Part shown: piece after piece, positions 55,516-64,000 of the stretch
Position numbering within the stretch: the stretch's first letter is position 1
How the letters are laid out: each line of letters starts with the position of its first letter
Assembly (NCBI RefSeq): GCF_013386115.1
Contig: NZ_JACAOR010000005.1
Location: 722,543 to 786,542, forward strand
Reading direction: 5' to 3'
From: Pseudomonas gingeri
Lineage (GTDB): Bacteria; Pseudomonadota; Gammaproteobacteria; Pseudomonadales; Pseudomonadaceae
DNA length: 64,000 nucleotides
Program-made: the position numbers and the translations under genes
The notes under the pieces: model-generated
What the model was told of the DNA's origin: nothing
Databases searched by the model: none
What the model saw: the letters and a program-made list of their open reading frames with translations, nothing else

Positions 55516-55914
55516 ATCACCCTCGGTAATGTCTCGGTACTGTTGCCGGCAGGAGTAGCTGGCGATTGGCTTGCATCCGGCCCGCGGCTGTCTATGCTCT
55601 TGGGCAGGATTGTATGAGGAATGCCATCAAACGCGTGCTTATTACTGTCCCCCAAGTAGCCATGTTTATGTCCTGCATAAACGACAAGCTGTTGTTCTGA
55701 GGAAGATTGCCTGTGCAATCAGGACGTTGAGTCACGGATAGCTTGATGAGAACGATACCCAGGGATACCCGGATCAAACATCGTTCAATGCTCTGTTACT
55801 GCCCCCGGGCGGTGGGAGTGTGCCTGTCAGGTAGTTTGGCGATAAAGAGCGTGTTTACTGAAGCGAAGTTATCAACTCCGAGTGTCTTTCGACAGTGCTA
55901 AAGGGATTTGAGCC
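55516..55914. other. Intergenic region before the bdlA-like gene
   Basis: A 399-bp stretch less GC-rich than its surroundings. No convincing gene, repeat or named promoter was found. A 28-codon frame at 55614-55700 has only a weak ribosome site. Confidence 0.5.
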
Positions 55915-57234
55915 ATGTTTGATTCTCATCGCAAGTCCGACCTGCTGGAAATTCAACGCTTTTCCTGCGCGCTGTCCGAGGCCAACGCCAAGTTGGCGGC
56001 GATTGGTCGTTCCATGGCCATGATCGAGTTCACGCCAGACGGTCATATCCTCGAAGCCAATGCAAACTTCTGCAAGGTCATGGGCTATTCGGCGGATGAG
56101 ATCCGTGGCAAACATCATCGGATCTTCTGCGAAGAGGACTTTGCCAAGAGCGAGGACTACGCCCGCTTCTGGCGCGACCTGGCCCGTGGCGAGCCGCTGA
56201 GCGGGACCTTCCTGCGGCTCGACAAGAATGGCCGGGAAGTCTGGCTGGAGGCCAGTTACATGCCGGTGATCAATGCCGACCGGCAGGTAGAAAGTGTGAT
56301 CAAGGTGGCGTCGGATATTACCCAACGCATTCACTACGAACATGAGAACCAGAGCATCGTCAATGCACTGGGACGTTCCATGGCGTTGATCGAGTTCAGC
56401 CCGGACGGCCGGGTGATCACCGCCAACGAGAACTTCCTCAAGACCATGCACTACTCGCTCAACGAAGTGGTGGGCCAGCACCACAGTATGTTCTGCCATC
56501 GCAGCGAGAGCGAGTCCCAGGGCTACAAGGCCTTCTGGGCGTCGCTCAATCGCGGCGAATATCATTCGCGGCGTTTCGAGCGCGTCGACAAGCATGGGCA
56601 TACGGTGTACCTGGAAGCCTCCTACAACCCGATCTTCGATTCCAAGGGCCGTCTGTACAAGGTGGTGAAGTTCGCCAGCGATATCACCTCCCAGGTGATC
56701 AGCCTGCAATCGGCGGCGGAGTCGGCGCACAGCACTTCCGTACAGAACGACGCCTGTGCCCAGAAGGGGTCCCAGGTGGTGCAGCAGACGGTGGAAATCA
56801 TCCAGGAGATTTCCCGCAACCTGAATGACGCCGCCGAAAGCATCGATGCGGTGAACCGTCAGTCCGACATCATCGGCACCATCGTCCAGACCATTCGCGG
56901 CATCGCCGACCAGACCAACCTGCTGGCCCTCAATGCGGCGATCGAGGCGGCGCGGGCCGGTGAGCACGGACGCGGTTTCGCTGTAGTGGCCGACGAGGTA
57001 CGCAGCCTGGCGGCGCGCACCAGCCAGGCGACGCTGGAGATCGTCGCGGTGGTCAGCAAGAACCACGAACTGTCCCACAGCGCGGTGAGCAGCATGCAGT
57101 CGAGCCTGAGTCGAACGGGGCGCGGAGTGGAACTGGCGAACGAGGCGGGGGAAGCGATCCTGGAAATCCAGCAGGGCTCCAAGCATGTGGTGGATGCGAT
57201 CAGCCAGATCAACGCGACATTGCAGTTGCCCTGA
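55915..57234 (+). CDS. bdlA: Soluble chemotaxis transducer with two PAS domains (BdlA-like)
   Basis: The 439-residue protein has PAS 1 (about 25-140, [32 protein letters not shown]), PAS 2 (about 147-260, [19 protein letters not shown]) and a methyl-accepting signalling domain with the hairpin [24 protein letters not shown]. There are no membrane segments. This is the layout of P. aeruginosa BdlA, which senses redox/nutrient change and promotes biofilm dispersal. AAGGG precedes the ATG. The MCP domain is short after the hairpin, as in BdlA. Confidence 0.85.
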   Translation: MFDSHRKSDLLEIQRFSCALSEANAKLAAIGRSMAMIEFTPDGHILEANANFCKVMGYSADEIRGKHHRIFCEEDFAKSEDYARFWRDLARGEPLSGTFLRLDKNGREVWLEASYMPVINADRQVESVIKVASDITQRIHYEHENQSIVNALGRSMALIEFSPDGRVITANENFLKTMHYSLNEVVGQHHSMFCHRSESESQGYKAFWASLNRGEYHSRRFERVDKHGHTVYLEASYNPIFDSKGRLYKVVKFASDITSQVISLQSAAESAHSTSVQNDACAQKGSQVVQQTVEIIQEISRNLNDAAESIDAVNRQSDIIGTIVQTIRGIADQTNLLALNAAIEAARAGEHGRGFAVVADEVRSLAARTSQATLEIVAVVSKNHELSHSAVSSMQSSLSRTGRGVELANEAGEAILEIQQGSKHVVDAISQINATLQLP

Positions 57235-57238
57235 GTCT

Positions 57239-57340
57239 GTGTGGGAGGGGGCTAGCCCCCGAGGCTTTTGCCGCTCTCGAGGGCCTCTTCACGGGCACGC
57301 CCGCTCCCACGCAGGCCCGCTCCCACATCAACCCGCTCCC
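57239..57340. repeat. REP elements after the bdlA-like gene
   Basis: GTGGGAGGGGGCTAGCCCCC, an inverted partner (GGGCACGCCCGCTCCCAC) and an extra CCCGCTCCCAC half element lie between two convergent genes. Confidence 0.78.
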
Positions 57341-57344
57341 GCGG

Positions 57345-57911
57345 TTAGTTGTTGGTCGCCAGGAACGCGCTGGCGGCCTGCTTGTCGACCGGGTTCGGGC
57401 TGTTCTTGTCGGTCTGGGCGCTGAACTGTTCCTTGATGCGCTCGGCAATCTTGTTGTTGATCGCCTGCTGCTGTTCCGGTGGCAAGGCGTTGAAGCTTTC
57501 CTCGGTCAGCCCCTGTTCCTTGAGCATCTGTTCGCGCAGGCGCTCGACCGGCGACTTGCTCATGTAATCCTTGAATTCCTTCATCGCATCACTGTCATTA
57601 CTGGTGGCAGTGGGTGCGGTGCGGGTGGTCGGCGGGGTGGCGGTCATGGTCGCGGCAGCGGCCACATCCGGCACCTTGGCCTGGAGGTGTACGCGGGTCT
57701 TGGCGAACGCGGCGTTGACGTTATCGGCCACCTTGTCGGCCGCCTTGTTGGCGGCGTTCTGGGCGGCCGGGGCCGAGGTAAGGCCGGCGGCGGCCTGGGC
57801 GCTTTGCACAAAACCGCTGGAAAGCGCGTTATTGGCGGCGGTGGTCGGATCCAGGTCGGAACGGTTCGACGGCTGGATCGCGTGAGTCTGGTTGCGGGCA
57901 TTGACCAACAT
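57345..57911 (-). CDS. Low-complexity Pseudomonas hypothetical protein
   Basis: The 188-residue protein has an alanine-rich, Thr/Pro-rich first half (AAQNAANKAADKVADNVNAAF, then a threonine-rich linker) and a charged helical second half (MKEFKDYMSKSPVERLREQ, LTEESFNALPPEQQQAIN). The second half resembles a conserved segment in several Pseudomonas proteins of unknown role. There is no signal peptide. The start is the only good ATG; the ribosome site is weak. Confidence 0.7.
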   Translation of the reverse strand: MLVNARNQTHAIQPSNRSDLDPTTAANNALSSGFVQSAQAAAGLTSAPAAQNAANKAADKVADNVNAAFAKTRVHLQAKVPDVAAAATMTATPPTTRTAPTATSNDSDAMKEFKDYMSKSPVERLREQMLKEQGLTEESFNALPPEQQQAINNKIAERIKEQFSAQTDKNSPNPVDKQAASAFLATNN

Positions 57912-58178
57912 GGGATAAACACCTGGGTTTGAGAATACCCTCGGCTACGAGCAATTTGTATGCCGATTGCTACAAAGCCCGGTCTGTCGCGCTCTGGCCG
58001 ATACAGACCTGCAGTCCCTGGCCGGCAAGCGGAAAACCCTTGCCGCCGTGCTTGCCGCCCGGGCGGCGGGAAATTTCACTTGCAGTCCGGCCCGATAGTG
58101 ATTGCACTGGTCGGTGTTCTGACGCCATGACCCCTCGATGCAGCCATCTGAATTGGCCATCTGAACTGGAGAGTACTG

Positions 58179-59624
58179 ATGACAAACGCAAGCTACGTGA
58201 ACACCCGGCTCCTGATCGACGGCGTGTGGTGCGATGCCCGCAGCGGCAAGACCCTCGATGTGCTGAATCCGGCCACCGGCCTGGTGATCGGCAAGGTCGC
58301 CCATGCCGACATCGCCGATCTCGATCTCGCCCTGGCGGCTGCCCAGCGTGGTTTTGACAACTGGCGCTGGGTCCCGGCCAACGAGCGCGCGCTGATCATG
58401 CGCAAGGCCGCGGCGCTGGTTCGCGAGCGGGCCGAAACCATCGCGCAACTGATGACCCAGGAGCAGGGCAAGCCGCTCGCCGAATCGCGTGTGGAAGTGA
58501 ATTCCGCCGCGGACATCATCGAGTGGTTCGCCGACGAAGGGCGGCGGGTCTACGGTCGCGTCGTCCCGTCGCGCAACCTCGCCGTGCAGCAGACGGTGGT
58601 GCGTGAACCGGTCGGCCCGGTCGCGGCCTTCACGCCGTGGAACTTCCCGGTCAACCAGGTGGTGCGCAAGCTCAGCGCCGCCCTGGCAACCGGCTGCTCC
58701 TTCCTGGTCAAGGCCCCCGAGGAAACCCCGGCATCGCCGGCGGCATTGTTGCAGGCCTTTGTCGACGCCGGCGTGCCGGCCGGTGTGGTCGGGCTGGTTT
58801 TCGGCGACCCGGCGCAGATCTCGTCCTACCTGATCGCGCACCCGGTGATCCGCAAGGTGACCTTTACCGGTTCGACCCCCGTGGGCAAGCACCTGGCGGC
58901 GCTCGCCGGCCAGCATATGAAACGCGCCACCATGGAACTGGGCGGGCATGCGCCGGTGATCATTGCCGAAGACGCGGACGTGACGGCGGCGGTCAAGGCC
59001 ATGGCCGGCGCGAAGTTCCGCAATGCCGGGCAGGTGTGCATCTCGCCGACGCGTTTCCTGGTGCACAACAGCATCCGCGCCGAATTCACCCGGGAGATGG
59101 TCCGGTATGCGCAGGGCCTGAACGTCGGCAATGGTCTCGAGGCGGATACCACCCTGGGCGCCCTGGCCAACAGCCGTCGCCTGACCGCGATGGGCCGGGT
59201 GGTCGAGAGTGCGCTGGCCAGCGGGGCACGCCTGGAGACCGGCGGCGAGCGGATCGGCACCACGGGTAACTTCTTCGCGCCGACCGTACTGGCGGATGTT
59301 CCTCTCGACGCCGATGTGTTCAACAACGAACCCTTCGGTCCCGTTGCCGCCATTCGCGGATTCGATTCGCTCGACGAGGCCATTCTTGAAGCCAACAGGC
59401 TGCCGTATGGCCTGGCCGCCTACGCCTTCACGCGTTCGTTCGCCAACGTGCATCGCCTGACCCAGCGGGTCGAGTCCGGCATGTTGTGGATCAACCAGGC
59501 AATGACGCCCTGGGCCGAGATGCCGTTCGGTGGCGTGAAGGATTCGGGCTACGGCTCCGAAGGCGGACCGGAGGCCCTGGAACCGTACCTGGTGTCCAAG
59601 TCGGTGTACGTCAACTCTCTCTGA
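58179..59624 (+). CDS. NAD(P)-dependent semialdehyde dehydrogenase (GabD-like)
   Basis: The 481-residue aldehyde dehydrogenase shows [18 protein letters not shown], the catalytic-glutamate motif [10 protein letters not shown] and the nucleophile in [12 protein letters not shown], ending with the substrate-gate region [15 protein letters not shown]. It fits the succinate-/glutarate-semialdehyde dehydrogenase branch; the physiological substrate is uncertain. GGAGAG precedes the ATG. It converges on the SDR gene across a hairpin. Confidence 0.88.
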   Translation: MTNASYVNTRLLIDGVWCDARSGKTLDVLNPATGLVIGKVAHADIADLDLALAAAQRGFDNWRWVPANERALIMRKAAALVRERAETIAQLMTQEQGKPLAESRVEVNSAADIIEWFADEGRRVYGRVVPSRNLAVQQTVVREPVGPVAAFTPWNFPVNQVVRKLSAALATGCSFLVKAPEETPASPAALLQAFVDAGVPAGVVGLVFGDPAQISSYLIAHPVIRKVTFTGSTPVGKHLAALAGQHMKRATMELGGHAPVIIAEDADVTAAVKAMAGAKFRNAGQVCISPTRFLVHNSIRAEFTREMVRYAQGLNVGNGLEADTTLGALANSRRLTAMGRVVESALASGARLETGGERIGTTGNFFAPTVLADVPLDADVFNNEPFGPVAAIRGFDSLDEAILEANRLPYGLAAYAFTRSFANVHRLTQRVESGMLWINQAMTPWAEMPFGGVKDSGYGSEGGPEALEPYLVSKSVYVNSL

Positions 59625-59629
59625 AGGGG

Positions 59630-59655
59630 CGGCCATCCGTCGCGGCGGATGGCCG
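59630..59655. terminator. Bidirectional hairpin between convergent dehydrogenase genes
   Basis: CGGCCATCCG and CGGATGGCCG form a 10-bp perfect stem with a six-base loop between the stops of the aldehyde dehydrogenase and SDR genes. It lacks a T run. Confidence 0.65.
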
Positions 59656-59664
59656 AATCGCTCT

Positions 59665-60414
59665 TCAGCGGTGGAGTGCCTGTACGGGTACGGGGATAGC
59701 GAAGGTCTGGAAGCTGTCGTCCAGCGGTTGATAGCCCAGGACCCGGGTGGTCTCGCTCAGGTCCAGGCGCCTGAAGCGGTTGTCGGAAATGCCGTGGGCC
59801 ACCAGGTGCTGGACGTCCTCCACTTCAATGGCCCGTTGCAGCAGTTGCACGGCATCGCGCGGGCTGAGCCAGGTGTTCAGGTCGACGTCGTGCAGATCCT
59901 GGCTATCGGGGAGCTCGAAGGCACCGATGCGCAGGGCGATGGTCGACAGGCCCCGACGGGTGGCATAGAACGCACACAAGGCCTCGCCATAACATTTGCT
60001 CACGCCATACAGGTTGGCGGGCATCACCGGCATGCCCGGGGTGACCTGGCGATCCTGCGCGTAACCTTCGATGGCCTGAGCGCTGCTGGCGAACACCACG
60101 CGCTTGCACCTGGCCCTGGCGGCGGCTTCCAGGAGGTAGGTGGTGGCCATGATGTTGTTGGGCAGCAGTTCTTCGAAAGAAGAGTCCGCGTAGGGAATGC
60201 CCGCCAGGTGCACCACCACATCGATACCCTCGACCAGCGCGCCGACCTCGTCCTTGTCGTCCAGGTCGAGGCGGACGAAACGATGCTCGCCGATGGCAAA
60301 GTCCGGTTGGTGGCGGTCGGCGAGGACAAAGTCATAGCGGTTCTGCGCAGCCAGGAAAAAGGTCTTGCCAATACGGCCACAGGCGCCTGTAAGCAGGACT
60401 CTGAGCGGATTCAT
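59665..60414 (-). CDS. Extended SDR NAD(P)-dependent dehydrogenase (uronate-dehydrogenase-like)
   Basis: The 249-residue protein has the Rossmann motif LLTGACGRIGKTFF, VVHLAGIPY and the catalytic YGVSKCYGE (YxxxK). Length and the IRIGAFELPDSQ region resemble bacterial uronate dehydrogenases, which oxidise galacturonate or glucuronate to aldarolactones. The position next to gluconate genes fits sugar-acid metabolism, but the substrate is inferred. AGGAAG precedes the ATG. Confidence 0.8.
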   Translation of the reverse strand: MNPLRVLLTGACGRIGKTFFLAAQNRYDFVLADRHQPDFAIGEHRFVRLDLDDKDEVGALVEGIDVVVHLAGIPYADSSFEELLPNNIMATTYLLEAAARARCKRVVFASSAQAIEGYAQDRQVTPGMPVMPANLYGVSKCYGEALCAFYATRRGLSTIALRIGAFELPDSQDLHDVDLNTWLSPRDAVQLLQRAIEVEDVQHLVAHGISDNRFRRLDLSETTRVLGYQPLDDSFQTFAIPVPVQALHR

Positions 60415-60625
60415 ACTGACTTCCTAGTAAGAACTCTGACAGGGAGATGACGGTTCGGTGAATACTCACAGTAGACCATTGTCCGAACCCTGCCCGAAAA
60501 TCCCCCGCCTTGTGCGGTATCGCCGGACCCGCGGCTCCCCGTGCGGTCAAGAGTCAGCCCAGAGGTATCGTGGGGGCAGTGGCCGGGGGAGGGCTGACCG
60601 ACCGTCGGCCAGCCCTTGGTGAGTC

Positions 60626-61657
60626 TCAACTGCTCTCGCGCACCATCAATTCGAAGCCCATGTCCACCACTGGCTGGGGCACGGGATTGCCTGCCATCAG
60701 GTTGAGCATCTGCTCGGCCGCGCGCTGGCCGATGGCTTCGCGCGGGGTGCGGATGCTGCTCAGGCGCGGCACCATGAAGGCCGAGCCGGGCAGGTCGTTG
60801 AAGCCCAGCACCGCCACTTGTTCCGGCACCTTGATGCCGCAGCGCATGGCTTCGAGCAAGGCGCCCTGGGCCAGGTCGTCGTTGCCGAAGAAGATCGCGT
60901 CGACCTGTGGATGGCTGCTCATCAATTGCAGGAACAGTTCGCCACCCAGGCCCACCGACGACGGACGCGGCGTCAGCAGTTCCAGGTCCGGGTCGTAGAG
61001 CCCGGCCGCCTGCAGCGCCCGGCGGAAGCCTTCGCCGCGCAGCAGGGTGCGCTGGTCGAGTTGCGCGCCGATATAGGCCAGGCGTCGCCGACCACGGGAG
61101 ATCAGGTGCTCGGCGGCCGTGGCCCCGGCGCTCTGCTGGGAGAAACCGACGCAGTTCACGCCGGCGCCAGGGTCCAGGTCCATCATGTACACGCACGGCA
61201 CATTGCTCGCCTCGATCATCCGCCGGGCGCTTTCCGAGCGGTCGAAGCCGGTCAGCAGCAGGCCACGGGGCTGGTAGGCCATGTAGTTGCGCAGCAGGTT
61301 TTCTTCTTCGTCGCGGGAATAGTGGTAGTTGCCGATCAGCACTTCGAAGCCGCGGGGCCGCAGGACCTTGTGGATGGCTTCGAGGGTATCGATGAACAGC
61401 AGGTTGGACAGCGACGGCACCAGTACCACCACCGAATGGCTCTGGGCCGAGGCCAGGGCGCGGGCCGCCGGATTGACCACGTAGTTCAGCTCATCGGCCG
61501 CCCGTCGGACTTTTTCCACCAGTTCCGTGGCCACGCTGCTGATCCCGCGCAGGGCCCGGGACGCGGTGATCGGGCTGACACCGGCGAGGCGCGCGACTTC
61601 ATTGAGGGTGGGACGTCCCGTGGTACGGGGATTCTTGTCGTTCTTGGTCGAGGTCAT
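60626..61657 (-). CDS. gntR: LacI-family gluconate repressor GntR
   Basis: The 343-residue repressor has the LacI-type head (RPTLNEVARLAGVSPITASRALRG) and a ribose-binding-like core (VVVLVPSLSNLLF, GVNCVGFSQQSAGATAAEHL, DAIFFGNDDLAQGALLEA). In P. aeruginosa GntR represses gntP and its own gene until gluconate or 6-phosphogluconate binds. An exact operator copy lies at 61687-61700, 30 bp before the start. A TTG at 61672 is an alternative start. Confidence 0.93.
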   Translation of the reverse strand: MTSTKNDKNPRTTGRPTLNEVARLAGVSPITASRALRGISSVATELVEKVRRAADELNYVVNPAARALASAQSHSVVVLVPSLSNLLFIDTLEAIHKVLRPRGFEVLIGNYHYSRDEEENLLRNYMAYQPRGLLLTGFDRSESARRMIEASNVPCVYMMDLDPGAGVNCVGFSQQSAGATAAEHLISRGRRRLAYIGAQLDQRTLLRGEGFRRALQAAGLYDPDLELLTPRPSSVGLGGELFLQLMSSHPQVDAIFFGNDDLAQGALLEAMRCGIKVPEQVAVLGFNDLPGSAFMVPRLSSIRTPREAIGQRAAEQMLNLMAGNPVPQPVVDMGFELMVRESS

Positions 61658-61686
61658 CGGACGGCTTGCCAAACAAAATTCGAGGC

Positions 61687-61700
61687 ACTAAGGTAGCGCT
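61687..61700. promoter_or_regulatory. GntR operator at gntR
   Basis: ACTAAGGTAGCGCT matches the operator reported for P. aeruginosa GntR (AC-N-AAG-N-TAGCGCT) at every fixed position. It lies close to the gntR start, as expected for autoregulation. Confidence 0.85.
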
Positions 61701-61853
61701 GTCTCGACGGGCCTGCAAATGCCCGGGCGCGGTTTGCCTGAACTCGCCTGGTCCTGTTGGAAAGCTTGACCGCGGCAACCCATAAAAATGACAAGAAGGC
61801 GTCGGCGACGCGTGTTTTGTGCTTTGCTTTTGCAGTATCGAAAGCTCTGGCAA

Positions 61854-61867
61854 AGACAGCGCTGTCT
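61854..61867. promoter_or_regulatory. GntR-type operator at gntK
   Basis: AGACAGCGCTGTCT is a perfect 14-bp palindrome, 17 bp before gntK, sharing the AGCGCTGTC core with the other two sites. Confidence 0.75.
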
Positions 61868-61884
61868 GCGTGCTGAGGTGTTAC

Positions 61885-62415
61885 ATGAGTCAACCCATCA
61901 CTGCCCTGGTTATCATGGGTGTTTCCGGTTGCGGCAAGTCCAGCGTGGGCGAGGCTATCTGCCAGCTCAGCGCGGCCACCCTGATCGAAGGCGACAGTTT
62001 TCACCCCGCCGCGAACATCGCCAAGATGAGCGCCGGCACTCCCCTCACCGATGAAGACCGTGCCGGCTGGCTCGACAGCCTGTGCGACGAACTGCGGCGT
62101 GCCGTGGCCGCCGGCCAGCGTCCGGTACTGACCTGCTCGGCGCTGAAGCTGCGCTACCGCGAACGCCTGCGCGGCGCCGTGCCGGGCCTGGGCTTCGTGT
62201 TTCTCGAACTGACCCCGGCTGTCGCCGCCGAACGGGTCAACCATCGTCCCGGCCATTTCATGCCGGGGACCCTGATCGACAGCCAGTTCGCCGCCCTTGA
62301 GTCGCCGGTGGGCGAACCGCTGACCCTGGCGCTCGATGCGACCCGGGAAGTGGCGCAACTGGCGCAATCGGCCAGTCGCTGGTGGCAGGCCCATGGCCTG
62401 GAGCGCACGGCCTGA
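61885..62415 (+). CDS. gntK: Gluconokinase
   Basis: The 176-residue P-loop kinase (VIMGVSGCGKSSVGEAI, then LIEGDSFHPAANIAKMSAGTPL and HFMPGTLIDSQFAALE) makes 6-phosphogluconate from gluconate, feeding edd. GAGGTG seven bases before the ATG at 61885 sets the start; a longer in-frame reading would include the operator. It precedes gntP in the same direction. Confidence 0.95.
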   Translation: MSQPITALVIMGVSGCGKSSVGEAICQLSAATLIEGDSFHPAANIAKMSAGTPLTDEDRAGWLDSLCDELRRAVAAGQRPVLTCSALKLRYRERLRGAVPGLGFVFLELTPAVAAERVNHRPGHFMPGTLIDSQFAALESPVGEPLTLALDATREVAQLAQSASRWWQAHGLERTA

Positions 62416-62440
62416 TTACCGGATAAAAAATGCTGGCTGG

Positions 62441-62456
62441 AAAAGATAGCGCTGTC
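62441..62456. promoter_or_regulatory. GntR-type operator at gntP
   Basis: AAG-A-TAGCGCTGTC lies 57 bp before gntP and matches the GntR core except at the first two positions. gntP therefore has its own regulated promoter in addition to read-through from gntK. Confidence 0.8.
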
Positions 62457-62512
62457 CTGAAAGCTGTCCTTCACTCACGAATACGATAAAAACAACAAGC
62501 AGGAGACACCTT

Positions 62513-63865
62513 ATGTTTGGATTGTCCCACGAGACCTATCTGCTCCTGGATGCAGTGGTCACCATTATCGGGCTGATCGTGCTGATCACCCGCTTCAAGA
62601 CCCACCCCTTCATTGCCCTGATCATTGCCTCGGCGTTTCTCGGCCTGACCTCGGGCATGCCGGCGGACAAGATCATCAAGGCCTTCCAGGACGGTTTCGG
62701 CGGGGTGCTCGGGTTTGTCGGAATCATCCTCGCGCTGGGGACGATGCTCGGCAAGATGATGTCCGACTCGGGGGGCGCCGACCAGATCGCCCAGACCCTG
62801 ATCCGCGCCTTCGGTAAGGAGCGGGTGCAGTGGGCGATGATGTTCGCGGCGTTCCTGGTGGGGATTCCGCTGTTCTTCGAAATCGGCTTCGTGCTGCTGA
62901 TCCCGCTGGTGTTCATCGTCGCGCGGCGCACCGGTGTGTCGTTGATCAAGATCGGCATTCCGTTGCTGGCCGGCCTGTCCGCCGTGCATGGCCTGGTGCC
63001 GCCGCATCCGGGGCCGCTGCTGGCGATCGGCGTGTTCAACGCCGATATCGGCAAGACCATCCTCTACGGCCTGATCGTCGCCCTGCCGACCGCCATCATT
63101 GCCGGTCCGATCTACGGCTCTTTTATCGCCAGGTACATTCCGGGCAACCCGAACCAGGAACTGGTCGACCAACTGGCCCGCGAGCCGGAATCCAGCAGCC
63201 TGCCGAGCTTCAGCGTGACCCTGGTCACCGTGTTGCTGCCGGTGTTCCTGATGCTGCTCAAGACCTTTGCCGATATCGCCCTGCCGGACGGGCATTTCTT
63301 CCGTATCTGGATGGACATGATCGGCCACCCGATCAGCGCCCTGCTGCTGGCCTTGCTGCTGGCGCTGTACACCTTCGGCAAGCGCCAGGGCATGGATTCC
63401 AAACGCATCCTCAAATTGCTGGACGCGAGCCTGGCGCCTACGGCGGCGATCATTCTGATCATTGGCGCCGGCGGTGGTTTCAAGCAGATGCTGGTGACCA
63501 GCGGCGTGGGCGACGTGATCGGCCATATCGCGGTGAATGCGCAGATCTCGCCGATCCTGCTGGCCTGGCTGGTGGCGGCGGTGATTCGCGTCGCGACGGG
63601 GTCGGCGACGGTGGCGACCATCACCGGGGCCGGTATCGTGATGCCGGTGGTGGACCTGATTCCCGGGGTCAACCGTGAACTGCTGGTGCTGGCAACGGGG
63701 GCGGGCTCGTTGATCCTGTCTCACGTCAACGATGCGGGATTCTGGCTGGTGAAGCAGTATTTCAACATGACCGTGGCCGAGACCTTCAAGACCTGGACCG
63801 CGATGGAAACCATCCTGTCGGTGGTGGGCCTGGGCTTCATCATGCTGCTGTCGCTGGTGGTCTGA
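62513..63865 (+). CDS. gntP: Gluconate:H+ symporter GntP
   Basis: The 450-residue inner-membrane carrier has about a dozen hydrophobic helices. GntP-family stretches are visible (HPFIALIIASAFLGLTSGMP, FEIGFVLLIPLVFIVARR, HGLVPPHPGPLLAIG, TGSATVATITGAG, SHVNDAGFWLVKQYF). It imports gluconate made in the periplasm by glucose dehydrogenase. AGGAGA precedes the ATG. Confidence 0.95.
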   Translation: MFGLSHETYLLLDAVVTIIGLIVLITRFKTHPFIALIIASAFLGLTSGMPADKIIKAFQDGFGGVLGFVGIILALGTMLGKMMSDSGGADQIAQTLIRAFGKERVQWAMMFAAFLVGIPLFFEIGFVLLIPLVFIVARRTGVSLIKIGIPLLAGLSAVHGLVPPHPGPLLAIGVFNADIGKTILYGLIVALPTAIIAGPIYGSFIARYIPGNPNQELVDQLAREPESSSLPSFSVTLVTVLLPVFLMLLKTFADIALPDGHFFRIWMDMIGHPISALLLALLLALYTFGKRQGMDSKRILKLLDASLAPTAAIILIIGAGGGFKQMLVTSGVGDVIGHIAVNAQISPILLAWLVAAVIRVATGSATVATITGAGIVMPVVDLIPGVNRELLVLATGAGSLILSHVNDAGFWLVKQYFNMTVAETFKTWTAMETILSVVGLGFIMLLSLVV

Positions 63866-63898
63866 GCCCTGGCTGAGCGTTGCTGCGCGCAACCAAGG

Positions 63899-63982
63899 CA
63901 TGCAACCCGTGACGCTCTGCGTCGCAAGCGCGGACGCGGAGCGTCCTGAGAGGCGTTCCCACGCAGAGCGTGGGAACGATCA
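63899..63982. repeat. Pseudomonas intergenic repeat with GTTCCCACGC hairpin
   Basis: The segment combines a GACGCTCTGCGTC palindrome, CGCGGACGCGGAGCGTCC, and a strong hairpin GTTCCCACGC-AGA-GCGTGGGAAC followed by GATC. This composite is a dispersed repeat in fluorescent pseudomonads, distinct from the REP elements elsewhere in the window. Confidence 0.78.
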
Positions 63983-64000
63983 TCGAAGGGTTATTCGCCA

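Noticed and set aside
55614..55700. 28-codon frame before the bdlA-like gene
   Set aside because: Only a weak ribosome site, no recognisable composition or context; could be chance.

Overview
The window is a high-GC chromosomal segment of a Pseudomonas, most like the P. fluorescens/P. putida side of the genus. The evidence is the ColRS-methyltransferase-InaA (WapQ) cluster beside groESL, the complete Entner-Doudoroff/glucose-uptake island (gapA, edd, glk, gltR, gtrS, gtsABCD, oprB, hexR, zwf, pgl, eda), the phaJ1-hydrolase-fadD2-fadD1 block, the gntR-gntK-gntP cluster, and many copies of the palindromic REP elements typical of this group. No rRNA, tRNA, phage, insertion sequence or CRISPR array was seen.

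Layout. 1-10.3 kb: a truncated AmpG-like permease, an alkyltransferase-like DNA-damage protein, a DUF481 outer-membrane protein, a HugZ-type protein, FxsA, groES-groEL behind an RpoH-type promoter, then colR-colS and the envelope genes methyltransferase-inaA-small membrane protein. 10.3-30.4 kb: central glucose metabolism. mgsA and gapA run leftward and edd-glk-gltR-gtrS rightward from a region holding two TTGT-N7-ACAA HexR operators. An AGE-family sugar isomerase and the gtsABCD-oprB-mutarotase uptake genes follow; the isomerase and gtsA carry the same promoter module. hexR then faces zwf-pgl-eda. 30.4-45 kb: a PLP enzyme with a DUF3820 protein, a DUF2383 helix-bundle protein, a 131-bp tandem REPIN array, fatty-acid activation genes (phaJ1, lipase-like hydrolase, fadD2, fadD1), CsbD, YihY and a second peptide deformylase, a secreted methyltransferase-fold protein, and a 36-residue lysine-rich protein too short for routine gene calling.

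43-54 kb is the most unusual part. It holds a desaturase-like diiron membrane enzyme with a PhnD-like protein lacking a signal peptide, an ECF sigma/FecR/TonB-dependent transducer set, two periplasmic binding proteins (betaine type and sulfonate/taurine type) without any permease or ATPase, a divergent ornithine-cyclodeaminase-family protein, and a histidine/phenylalanine ammonia-lyase homologue whose MIO-forming Ala-Ser-Gly is replaced by Glu-Ser with one residue deleted. The desaturase operon and the receptor operon share a promoter module of about 54 bp with identical spacing, so the whole stretch looks like one regulon for import and breakdown of an unidentified compound. A GST and a LysR regulator follow.

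55.9-64 kb: a BdlA-like two-PAS chemotaxis transducer, a low-complexity Pseudomonas protein, an aldehyde dehydrogenase, an SDR-type dehydrogenase, and the gluconate genes gntR, gntK and gntP, each preceded by a copy of the same GntR-type operator core.
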